From assembly GCA_022539475.1 (NCBI GenBank), contig VCMS01000006.1, forward strand, positions 202,504 through 266,503: 64,000 bases of DNA. The letters run 5' to 3'. This stretch comes from Gracilaria domingensis (Eukaryota > Rhodophyta > Florideophyceae > Gracilariales > Gracilariaceae). Position numbers and translations under genes: made by a program. The notes under the pieces are model-generated. The model was not told where the DNA came from, did no database searches, and saw only the letters and a list, made by a program, of their open reading frames with translations. This document shows positions 10,288 through 19,577 of the stretch, one piece after another. Position 1 is the first letter of the stretch. Every line of letters starts with the position of its first letter.

Positions 10288-10779
10288 ATGGTCGGCACTT
10301 TAGACCCTACTGCGCGACATAATGCCATTCCCATCAGCGCACCTACAGACGACAGTGGTCACAACGCACACTTCATCAAGTCTGCAACTGTCCAGATATG
10401 TGACCGCCGCACAGATTTCTTGGTTCAGCCGTTTTCGGATCGTATATTTGTACTTGTTACACAAATGGAGAAGATGGGGACTACGGTACGTGCTTCTTCT
10501 TTCACTCTGCTCTTCACAGTCGTAACTCAAATGCTGACATTTTCGCAGTTATCGGCAAGTAAAGAAGTCACGATAGCAGGCGCTGAGTCCTTTTCCGTTC
10601 AAACGTTGATTGGAATACGAGACATTCCCGAGTTAGAGCTCTGTGCCAGGACAATCATTGCAAAGATATCGGAGAATGGCTGTGCCAAGCCCCTTCTTGT
10701 TTCCCTTGCTTTGAGGGACCATTCGATGAGGACTATCCGAGCTGTGATTGAAAAAGTTACAGAACTACGAGTATGGTGA
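10288..10779 (+). CDS. PSMG3: Proteasome assembly chaperone 3 (PAC3/PSMG3-like), one intron
   Basis: Cytosolic chaperone that, with PAC4 in other eukaryotes, supports assembly of the 20S proteasome alpha ring. The two exons (10288-10485 and 10549-10779) give a 142-residue protein, close to human PSMG3. Diagnostic matches are DRIFVLVTQMEKMGT (human HILVVVTQFGKMGT), VQTLIGI (human TKVLLGQ) and the end PLLVSLALRDHSMRTIRAV ending in VW (human VLLAVAVKDKSM...VW). The intron is 63 nt, starts GTACGT, ends TTTCGCAG, and has a CTGAC branch-like motif. It falls right after the conserved KMGT block, where the family has no insert, which supports splicing. Because 63 is a multiple of three without stops, an automatic caller would read through it. 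Divergent at the sequence level, but the match pattern is specific. Confidence 0.8.
   Translation: MVGTLDPTARHNAIPISAPTDDSGHNAHFIKSATVQICDRRTDFLVQPFSDRIFVLVTQMEKMGTTVRASSFTLLFTVVTQMLTFSQLSASKEVTIAGAESFSVQTLIGIRDIPELELCARTIIAKISENGCAKPLLVSLALRDHSMRTIRAVIEKVTELRVW
10486..10548 (+). other. Spliceosomal intron in PSMG3-like gene
   Basis: Sixty-three bases, GTACGT donor, polypyrimidine-rich interior, CGCAG acceptor, phase 0. Removing it restores the family's spacing between the KMGT block and the next strand. It is the only intron in a host coding gene of this window that I can support. Confidence 0.75.
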
Positions 10780-10940
10780 GAGACGCACTAACGGAAAGGA
10801 GTCGAGTCTTCATTCCACATTTGTACGCAGAAGCGTTTACTCGATGTAGAGGACTTGATATGCTTGCATCCGCCTTGGAACAAGTTTAAAATGCATGACA
10901 CAGGACATGGCCATCCTCTTTGTTAATGAACAGGCAATCG

Positions 10941-12227
10941 TTACTGAATTTGTTGTCCAAAGCAAAAGGGTGCACCATCTTGTTCATTTGAGATGACTGC
11001 TGCCTTGTAAACCTCTCCCATGTTTTGCTCTCCAACACCCACAATTCGGTCGTAGTCCTGTTGTAGTCGTACCAGCTTTTCATCAACGTCTTGGTCAGAC
11101 CCTCCACCTGCAATGACTGATCTGCCAATTACACGAAACCTCTCAGCTGCTCCTAAACGTAATAGGAATTCCCTCTGCGTTATGCTACCCCATAAGCGCA
11201 TGGAAGGAACACTGGAAACGCCATGCCGCAGATGACTGAAATTAACGTCGGCAGTTACATCACATTCCCCAGGTCGAGCGAGTACGTCTGCGACGTCATG
11301 CTTTGAAAGCGCGCGAACGGTGTCTTTCGTGATTGTATCTGAACCATAATCAATAAGTAACGCTGCTCCTCCTCTTTGATTTATGGATTCTGCAAGTCTC
11401 TGCGCAGTTGAAATACCATCTGCGCATATTTCAACAACCGGACAATCAGGTAAACACTGCTTCTGTTGCAACGATTGGGCTAATGCGACAGCAGGTGTGA
11501 CTGCCTTCGAGAGAACAAAGCGGAAGCTAGGATTTTCAACAGTGGAACATTCGCTGATGTCCACAAGGCGCTCCCGCCACTGCAGCTGCGAGGTTGCCTG
11601 TGAAGATGCCTTTTGCAATACGTGCACCGGCAAAGCGTCAAAGAATTCGTGAGCAACAACAATAACCGGGCGCTTGGGTGTGCTGTCCAGTGCTTCTGAC
11701 AACGTAGCTGCCCAACGCGTATTCGGCATCTTCGGTAGAGACGAAAGCGCCTTCTCTTGCACTTTTCGCAATTCAGAGCTAGCCTCAAACAAAGTCAGAG
11801 AGGATGGCGTCGCTCGCAGTTTGTCTAGAGTTGGAAGCAAGTCTAGCAACATTCGACCTGTGCCAGGACCCAGTTCGATGAGTTCAAAGTCAGTTAGCGA
11901 GTTCGTGGTCACATGGTTAGCAATCCATACACCCAGAAGCTGTGAGAAGACCGGAGTAACATGCGGCGCCGTTATAAAATCTCCATCTGCACCGAAAATG
12001 GATGGGTGAGTTGTATAGTATCCATATTGCGGGTGTGTCAGGCAGAGTCGCATGTAATCAGCGACAGAGAGCGGGCCTGAGAACCATATTTGTTGATGCA
12101 GGTGTTTTGCTAGACGGGACTGGTTAGACTTGTTTGATGCTTGATCAGCACTCCAAAAGCGAGTAAACGAAGAAAGCAACGCACTCCGCCTTCTGAGCTT
12201 CAAGCATCGACGTAGATTCATGTGCAT
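10941..12227 (-). CDS. NDUFAF7: NDUFAF7-like arginine methyltransferase (complex I assembly)
   Basis: Mitochondrial SAM-dependent methyltransferase of the MidA/DUF185 family; the human protein dimethylates an arginine of NDUFS2 during early complex I assembly. 428 residues, the family length. The N-terminus is Arg/Leu/Ser-rich without acidic residues for about 25 residues, fitting a mitochondrial presequence. Recognisable blocks: PLSVADYMRLCLTHPQYGYY near the start, the SAM-binding ELGPGTGRMLLDLL, the AHEFFDALPVHVL block (human ANEFFDVLPVH), a DYGSD segment and the DVTADVNFSHL block. All family hallmarks are present. It converges with the PSMG3-like gene, leaving about 160 bases between the stop codons. 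Confidence 0.92.
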   Translation of the reverse strand: MHMNLRRCLKLRRRSALLSSFTRFWSADQASNKSNQSRLAKHLHQQIWFSGPLSVADYMRLCLTHPQYGYYTTHPSIFGADGDFITAPHVTPVFSQLLGVWIANHVTTNSLTDFELIELGPGTGRMLLDLLPTLDKLRATPSSLTLFEASSELRKVQEKALSSLPKMPNTRWAATLSEALDSTPKRPVIVVAHEFFDALPVHVLQKASSQATSQLQWRERLVDISECSTVENPSFRFVLSKAVTPAVALAQSLQQKQCLPDCPVVEICADGISTAQRLAESINQRGGAALLIDYGSDTITKDTVRALSKHDVADVLARPGECDVTADVNFSHLRHGVSSVPSMRLWGSITQREFLLRLGAAERFRVIGRSVIAGGGSDQDVDEKLVRLQQDYDRIVGVGEQNMGEVYKAAVISNEQDGAPFCFGQQIQ

Positions 12228-12913
12228 CCTCTTGGCAAGGTCGAACGTGCGACCGGGACTTCGGGGGACTCAATCTTCTTCAGGTTTTCGGAAATACTCT
12301 ATACCTACTGCGCTCTGTATGGAAATCGGCAGTTATATCAAACTATCGCATTGCCTTGAGGATCCGAGGCAGGCTAATACAGTGACGAAATTCTCGGGCT
12401 GATCTTTCCTGATCAAATTCCTTTTGACGTTGGCTGATGGATCCAATGAATCGTATTCTATAACCTCTTCAAACTTTGTCTACGGGAAGATCGCAGGGGA
12501 TAAGGAAAACGGGTCGTTCACCTACCGAACAACAGCGCTCTATCCTCTGACTAGAATCTTTTTCGAAAAGAAGATCGACTTAGGTAGAAAGCGCATATTC
12601 CGAGGCATGCTCAGTTTGTATGAAGATGAGCGCGCACCACTATACCAAAGAACATCGTTGACATCCTTGTATAGGTGGACTAATATAGGAACTGGTCCAG
12701 CAATTGGACTCGGTTCATAACCAAGTTCGTTGCTTTAAACTTTACAAAACGAAAACTCTTCGAGACCTGGATCAGTAAACGAAAATACCAGTAACAGCTA
12801 TGGAGAAATAGCTCCTTCCTTGAACTTTCGTAGAAATGTTTCTCAAGAAACACCCACGTATCAATGTTCCGCGTCCGGAAAAGCCTTGGTCAAACTGAGG
12901 GGTTAAACTAGGT
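12228..12913. other. Intergenic region
   Basis: Upstream flank of the NDUFAF7-like gene. Short frames only; nothing recognised. Confidence 0.35.
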
Positions 12914-13195
12914 TCATGTTGATGCTGCTTTTGATTTCTTCCATAGCATCATCGGCGTGTTTCGCTTCTGGGGTACACCATGTGGAGGGTACCGAGAATC
13001 CGATCGAACTGTTAAAGATAGACTTTCATCAAATGCCTGCCATGAGTTGAAACCAATAATGAACTGAGCACTCCTGCTGCATAACTTAACATTCCTATGA
13101 CTTGTACCACGATGACAGAAACCAAGAGAGTGTATGTGACTCAGTCCTTTTCGGAGGACACGAAAACAATTGGAAACGTCAAATTTTCCTTCCAA
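12914..13195 (-). pseudogene. Protein-kinase-like relic
   Basis: A short open stretch with no ATG start, whose translation reads GLSHIHSLGFCHRGTSHRNV and then IIGFNSW. This fits the catalytic loop (HRD...N) and the DFG-like segment of a serine/threonine kinase, with the catalytic Asp replaced by Gly and the DFG Asp also absent. A frame just upstream on the same strand (13275-13466) reads like an alpha-C region (EAVTLILSEL) but is in a different frame and separated. Best read as an eroded kinase gene. Similarity is by eye only. Confidence 0.35.
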
Positions 13196-13676
13196 AGCAG
13201 TGGCACTGTTCGGATACTGCTTCGAACATATTTTCTAGAAAACCCACCTTCATGTTCGTTCCCAACCGTAATTCTTAACAAAGCTGTCGTGTGAAGATTC
13301 TCTTGCGGTGTTTTGTAATTTGCGGGACACAGTGGATTGGCTTGAGCTCAGATAGAATCAGTGTCACTGCTTCTGCATCGATTCTTTCAAGGAAGCACTT
13401 TTCATTATCATAGCGGGGAAAAACAACAGAGCCAATCCGGAATTTGAATGTGCACGTACGCCACATTGCCGTTCACCACATTCATGCACCTGGACAAGAA
13501 TGGCTTTTTGCTGCTTGTTTCATGCCTTCATCGCTTTGTGAAACGACTCCGCATACAAAGCCCACACAGCCGTGGGCACGTACAGATCCTTCATGCCTTG
13601 CAAAACCATATTTCCCTTGTCCTTTGAGGAGCAACATTTCTCGAACTCGGCTTTTCTTGGTTATGGACATAGACCT

Positions 13677-13815
13677 TGCATGGGTGAGGTACTAGAACGA
13701 TTGATTCTCCAACATTGGTAGCTGAAATCAACTAGGCTCACAGATAGTCCTCAACATTTGCTACATCGAACCGCTCCTCGAACGTCGTGTCAGGCGGGGA
13801 GAAGTAGTTAAGAAG
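13677..13815 (-). pseudogene. Fragment copied from the metallophosphoesterase gene
   Basis: Bases 13681-13815 align without gaps to 28818-28952, inside the metallophosphoesterase gene, at roughly 85 percent identity (for example both read CCTCGAACGTCGTGTCAGG). The match covers only about 135 bases, ends abruptly on both sides and is not part of a longer frame. It is an old partial duplicate of that gene or of a close paralogue. Confidence 0.8.
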
Positions 13816-14241
13816 CCTCAAAACGCCGCTCAAAACACAGCCGTCGCAAAACCGGAAACGACTCAAACAAACCAACAGCGCCCTCCTCCTCACTGTACTG
13901 TGGTGACCGTATTTTGCGAGTGCAAGATTGCAAGGTGCCGTTTCCTATGCCGGAACTCATGACAAGGGCTGGAGCTATGAAGCTCAAAGATCACGTCGAC
14001 TTAAATCACAATGTGGATACCAACAAATACATCCCGTACTTCGATAAAACTGAGTAAAACCAGATCAGTTGACTTCCCTTTGTACGCCTAAGAACCGTCG
14101 GATGCTGTTGTTAAACAAACGTAGAGCACAGCGCGCTTCCGCGAGGCTTTGGTCTGACTCAGGGAACTCAACGCTTTGTAATTCTAGCAGTCGCAACACA
14201 ACTAGGACCAACAGATGGCATCGATAGCCCGTATGCAAAAA
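13816..14241. other. Intergenic region
   Basis: No gene, RNA or repeat seen between two relics. Confidence 0.35.
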
Positions 14242-14790
14242 TCAATAAAGTTCGTGTATTCCTACCCCTGTCTTCACACTCCACTCCTGCAAGTACTGCT
14301 CCTTGTCTAGAAACATGAGTTGACACACAAAAGGATGGCTGAAGTAGCTCTTCACGAAGTCGAAAAACATGAAGTCTCCCGTTTCTCGATTTCGGTAAAA
14401 GTTGGAGCACAACAACTCACTGTGCATTACGGTAGCTGCTAGTTCTAGTTCTTCAAGTTTCGCTATTTCCGTCTTAATTTGTCCCGCATTGTTTCCGAAG
14501 AACTGCACCTCTCGTTTAGACTTTTCATCGGAGGTCCCCAACGATGCAAATCCTGAACAGCTGCTTGGACGATCAACGTGTTCTACTAGTTTTAACAATC
14601 TCATGTCTGGGAAACCAGCGTGAAGGCAACCAGGAAGTACCCAACGGCGTTCTTCTCTTTCGAGCAGAACTTTGTTACATCTTGACACGATTAGCGCTTG
14701 AAGCTCCTGAAAATTGTTCTCAATGCATGTCGAGCAAGTCCATTTGTTTCGGTTCAAGGGTGCACACTCAGGCAGCCCGGATTCTTCCAT
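14242..14790 (-). pseudogene. APH-like phosphotransferase, degenerate C-terminal part
   Basis: A 182-residue ATG-led frame resembling the C-terminal half of bacterial-type aminoglycoside phosphotransferase (APH) family proteins. The run AATVMHSELLCSNFYRN corresponds to the family's LVHGDLHxGN catalytic loop, and FMFFDFVKSYFSHPFV to the FFDWTDACxSHPFFDL metal-binding block. The catalytic Asp is replaced (HGD reads HSE) and the Trp after the second Asp is Phe, while the Asn and second Asp remain. The N-lobe is missing. I read it as the remnant of a gene possibly acquired from bacteria; a divergent, still-expressed protein is less likely. The function of any parent gene is unknown. Confidence 0.5.
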
Positions 14791-15457
14791 GTGATGCGGA
14801 TGAACTTGAGCGGATGGGTGTGAAAAAGGATACGCTCTGTCTGAACTACCGGTGCGGTACTCTATATTCCTCTTTTTCTAATGTTTGACTGTTCGGAGCG
14901 ACCTCGGATGTAGAGATCACAGTGCGGCGTCCCGTTTCTCGATGGCCCTAGATTCAACAAGGGCAAACTGCTTTACATCAAGTAAAGACTATGTACAAGG
15001 GCCGCGTTGGGGTGGGAAGACAGTACAGCGCAAAAAAATTGAGGCGGTTGACACGGATGCCGGCACGGTGCAGCGATGAGAAGTCGGCGAAACGGGTACC
15101 GTCGGTATGCTCTGCAGATCAATCGGCCGAGAAGCGTACTGAGGACAAAGAGAGAGAGAGATGTGTCTGGATTCGTGGGGAACCTTCATAGCTGTCGGCG
15201 TGTGTTCACTCTTGACGCTGTGAGTTTTTGGACTTGCGTCGCTTCTTTGAGCGCACTGCTACGCTAGCGCCCTCACGAACTTCATTGCCGGCAGTCCCAT
15301 TGCTCCATGAAGATCAACCGCTAACGAGACGAATCCAACATCGTTCTGGCTGCATAGTTGTTCGCGTTTTCGAACTTCAAGCATTTCAGACTGACATGCT
15401 GCTCCCCCCAGAACAGACAAAGGTCTGTCAAAACTCTTTGACTCAAGAGCGAGATAT

Positions 15458-15784
15458 CTACTCTTCGTAGTAGTGTGGTCTTCCGCGACGCGTTCCGATC
15501 ATCGATTTCGAAGGAAGCGGTTTGGGTTCATATCGCCGTCGCGACGGGCCTAGCGCAGGAGTTCGGGAATGGGACCCTGCAGCTGCACCCGGTTTCGTAA
15601 CAGCGCACAATATCTTCGCCGGTCTTTGTTCATCGGGCTGTGGTCTGCTGTTCTTTCTCTCCTTCGCGACTTGGGCTGTGTTATCGGCCTCAGCTTGGAG
15701 CGGTGGTGGAGAGCGAGAACGCGTTCGATGAGAAAAAGAGGGCAGAGAGCGCCTTTGACGAATCATTTCATCGCAACATCGCAT
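15458..15784 (-). CDS. Possible small Arg/Ser/Pro-rich protein
   Basis: A 108-residue ATG-led frame with an SR-like start (RTRSRSPPP) and a C-terminal part rich in Arg, Lys and Pro ending RRGRPHYYEE. No family recognised. The low complexity makes chance possible; a small RNA-binding type protein is the main alternative. Confidence 0.25.
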   Translation of the reverse strand: MRCCDEMIRQRRSLPSFSHRTRSRSPPPLQAEADNTAQVAKERKNSRPQPDEQRPAKILCAVTKPGAAAGSHSRTPALGPSRRRYEPKPLPSKSMIGTRRGRPHYYEE

Positions 15785-15929
15785 TCATCGCATGATGCTA
15801 TGAAAGTTTCATAGTGAAACCCTCAAAATCTTTCATTTTTGCATCGAAGTGACGCAAAATTCCAATTTCGACCCGGTAATAGCAATCCGTCTCCACTGGA
15901 CTGCAGTGACTGGAGACTCTCTAGGCGTG

Positions 15930-16275
15930 CTATCTCTCTCCCCCCCTCATTTACAGGCTCCCTAGCTAGTCTAACCAGAACTAGATGGCTGCGGGGCGTT
16001 TCTGAAAGAATCACTCTCCCACCAGAGGCCAACACTTTTTCGGGCCACTTTTGAGATGATTTCATTGAGGCGTGCCTTCAGACCCGTGGTGAAGTTATCT
16101 ATCTTCGTACCAACTCTCCCACGATATCTTTCTCTCTCTCTCTCTCTCTCTATGGGTATTCTAGACTAATTCCGACGTAGAATATAGCGCCTCTCCTGAA
16201 AGAAGCGCTCTCTCGCAAGGAAGGCCAGCACCCGCTCGGGCCACTTTCGAATAATCTCACCAACCCCTAGACCCT
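15930..16275. repeat. Degenerate direct duplication of about 150 bp
   Basis: Two neighbouring stretches (about 15930-16085 and 16130-16275) share a diverged sequence: a CT-rich start, then CTGAAAGAA..CTCTC, AGGCCA..AC and TCGGGCCACTTT. Strongly diverged, so an old local duplication or two copies of a dead repeat. Confidence 0.45.
16129..16152. repeat. CT microsatellite
   Basis: Uninterrupted run of about eleven CT units. Simple repeat. Confidence 0.9.
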
Positions 16276-17618
16276 GGCGTTCGCGTAACGATATCTTTAA
16301 AGGTACAATTAAGGCCTGTTCAGCACTTGAGTCCAAACTTTGCTGCTACTCCATCTCAATTCTTCGAGATCTGTCAGATGTTCAATCCGTGACAGAAGCA
16401 TCTCGAAGATGATGCTGAGCAATCCCCCTAACTCGAGCAACCTACATCCACATTCGTGGAAGAGCTTCAAAGACAAATTCGATTGCCCATTGTCTGAGAT
16501 CATCGCAGAAAGGCAAACCGCACAAGAACAGCACAAAGCTTTGGTTCGAGCCGCCAAGGGCAAACGTACGATGGGGGAAGCCGGGGCAGAACAAAATGCG
16601 CGCGATCTTTCTTCGAAACGGTCGTGTGTGTAGCGTTGCTTTACCTGCGCCATATGTCTGTCTTTGACTCCAAACCCCTAATCTCCGTTGCATCTAGTCA
16701 CCTTGTCTTACGACGGGCAATGTCGATGGAGACGTGACAAATGACGCAAATGACAGCTTCTTCTTCTTCTATCATATGGAACCATTCGGGCACGAAATCT
16801 ACCACGTACCCCAGTAGGAAATACACATGCGTGGAGCGAGACCCATTGGAAGCGACAAGACCTACGAAACCGACTTCCTTCGTTCGCACATGGAGCGCAG
16901 ACCGCAGTTCGTAACTTGGACACAGACGACCATGTAACCATCCGGCTCATCATATTGCGATCTTTTTGAGGTTAGTTGAAATTGACGGCTGCAATGACCA
17001 GTTGAACTGCAGAATGGGTTCATCTTGTAGCTCTCCTTATACGATGAGACATGCACGGGACACCCCAACCGACACAGCCAAAAGGCAACATTCGCATGTT
17101 CCGTCAAACTTGTTTGTGTCTCCCCTCAGGATTGCTCTGACCGGAATGGCTGTCAAGCTCATCGGAATATGCCTAGTGAGGTTGTTCGAACGCAGTACCA
17201 TCGGTATTGAGTTCAGTCGTAAGGCTGATCCCCACACCGATGTAATACATTATGATGATTTTGACTCGTGAATTTCATATCAATCAGTGTTGCTTTCGTT
17301 CCTCCCCACAAGTATCTCTTGCGCAGTAGCAGCTTGCTTTTACTCTTGGCCAAGACTCTTTTCGACAGTCAAAAGGCGCAAGAAGGAATGCAGAGTCCGC
17401 CCAAGGATTCTTCAAAGGTCTTGAAGAGTCTCTTCTGTCTTGCCGGTCGGTACTGCACACTGTGCAGTGCACAGGTACAAGTACTGTACCTTCGGTTCTT
17501 GTTCTTCTCTAAATTCTCCAGGCGAGTGGTTGATGCAAGCAAGTCAAAAATTTATTTTTGATTGGGTTGTGTTCTTTGATGCTACACTGCCGTGGTGTTA
17601 AGTTGACAGTTAACCATT

Positions 17619-19530
17619 TGAAAACGCCATTTTTGTGATGGCGCCGGCGGTTACAGCCAAAGGGGGCAAAAACAATGAAAATAAAGTTTGCTCTCGTAGA
17701 GTACCAGTCCAATCGGACGAAGAAGCACTAGCCAAATATAAGCTTACGTAGATAGAGTGCGGCAGAAGCCAAACAACAAAGCACGAACACAAGAACAGAA
17801 GAGGGATACCAAACGATAGGCGAGAAGATAAAGAAGAACAAACAAGGATAATATATGTAATGAGATATGAATAGAAATGTGTCACAACTGGACAATGAAA
17901 AGAGAGACCTGTGCTCTAATAAATAGTATTGTTCTTCTTCCTAAGGGTCGCACGATGGCGACGGCTTCTGTAGTGCACACGCAGATCGTGAGCTTCGGAG
18001 AACTTGATGTCACAAACCTCGCAGTGGATGTCCTGCTTGGTGTAGTTGGCGCGACGTACGGCTCTACGATGGCGTCGGCCTGCTTGGTGAACTTCAAGCT
18101 GGCGTTGACTCTGAACCTTAATGTCGCAGACGCGGCAGCGCTTTAGGATTTGCTTACGTGGCGGGGGGTTACGACGGCGCTTCTCCTTCTGGTGGGCTAC
18201 ACGAAAGATGTGGCGCTCGCGTGGCCCGTCAAGAGGCTGAACAGCCGACTTCTTTATCTGAGGAACGGGATCGGGGACTTCTTCTATACGCTCGTCCGGA
18301 TCGACCACGGACGAATACTCGCTGGATGAAACGATAGACCTTGGCACTTGATGTGAAACAAACGAAACGTTAGTAGTCACACAAAATGCCAAAAGAGTAG
18401 CTGTAGACAACTTACTCTTGAACGATTGCCTCAGGGCCGTAGGTTAAGGACAACCTTACGCTGTATCACACAGTGCGTCTAGCAACAACAGGTGCAAAGC
18501 AACACTATGTGAGGAACAGAATCGCAACGCGAAAGAACCAGCAAAACCAGGGACCAAGGCCGAAACGGGAAGCAATAGAACGGATGCAGGCAGCAGAAGG
18601 CCGCCAAACAGCAAGAAACGGGGAAAAAACGAAGATGACAACAACAACGGTAGTTCAGGCAAGACAGAATGGCAGATAGACCAACAACAGCGAAAGAAAC
18701 CAACGAAGGGAACAAAAGAGACAAGAAAGGCCAAACAAAGCGGATAATGAAAGGCAGAGTCACGCCTGCACAAGGCTAACCCAATGGAAGGGTGGTGCAG
18801 ACGCTTTGCCTACTCACACAGGACGAGCCCAGACAGAGGGTCAGTGTGAGTGGCAGTGAGCGAGGGAGGGCGGTGAGACCAGGCCGCCAAGGGAGAAGTA
18901 GAGAGAGAAGTAGGGGATGAGGAAAGGTTGAGGACGACAAAGGGAAAAGGAGAGAGGTTGGAAGGTTTTGGTGGGGTAGGGGGGAAGGTCGTCGAAGGGA
19001 AGTGGTCTGGCCGGAGTTGAGTCGGAGGCGACTGCTCCGGCCCTTTTATGCACAACCGCACCGTCGATTCCAGGCGGGAATCGACGGTACGGTTGGCTTG
19101 GCCAATGGATGCGTTGTATCTACCGTACTAGCCTATAAGAGGCGTAGGTGGTAGATACTTTAAGCGCATATGCCGCCACAGGGGGCGCCTACGCAACGCA
19201 GTACACAGCGTGGAATGCACGTGTATTTGCGCAAGCGCAGGCGCCTCCTGTGGGTGACCACGAATTTGGCAATTGACAGCCGATGAGGTCGGGTGGTCAG
19301 CGTTGGAGCGCTCTCTGCCACTTAAGTAGACAATCTCATGTCGCCCTGCTTGTAGTGCGGCGCCTCCTGGCCACACGCAAGGTAGATTCTGCGTAGAAAA
19401 CTAACTAAACCTAAGATAGGATTAACTATAATAAAGCATTTTTAAACTATATTCTGTATTACCGCTGCGTTGGGCACAACGCAGGAGTGTAGACACGCAC
19501 ACCTGTCCGTGTACCGTTTGACGGGCCACA
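17619..19530 (-). repeat. LTR, 3' copy in element sense
   Basis: Starts TG and ends CA, 1912 bp, practically identical to 25743-27655. It contains the zinc-finger ORF (17916-18410), a TATA-like box near 19042-19050 on the minus strand and several inverted repeats in the U3 part (about 19056-19484). The gag-pol frame stops 47 bases from its inner edge. The bases next to its inner edge are G/T-rich rather than a clean polypurine tract. Confidence 0.95.
17916..18410 (-). CDS. LTR-encoded double U1/JAZ-type zinc-finger protein (3' LTR copy)
   Basis: Same ORF as in the other LTR (26040-26534), with one residue different. Two fingers with CX2CX12HX5H spacing lie in the C-terminal half, in a very basic context. 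In this position it lies after pol in the genomic RNA. See the entry in the other LTR for details. Confidence 0.7.
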   Translation of the reverse strand: MSTATLLAFCVTTNVSFVSHQVPRSIVSSSEYSSVVDPDERIEEVPDPVPQIKKSAVQPLDGPRERHIFRVAHQKEKRRRNPPPRKQILKRCRVCDIKVQSQRQLEVHQAGRRHRRAVRRANYTKQDIHCEVCDIKFSEAHDLRVHYRSRRHRATLRKKNNTIY

Positions 19531-19577
19531 CACCACCAAACCCAAACGACGCTACGCCGGGCGTCGTAAGTACTGGG

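Larger units (their letters stand above)
14791..17613. other. Gene-poor left flank of the retrotransposon
   Basis: Apart from the weak small frame at 15458-15784, I see no gene. It contains a CT microsatellite and a degenerate duplication (15930-16275), noted separately. Short frames near 16340-16633 and 16698-16889 look protein-like in places but match nothing I know. Confidence 0.35.
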
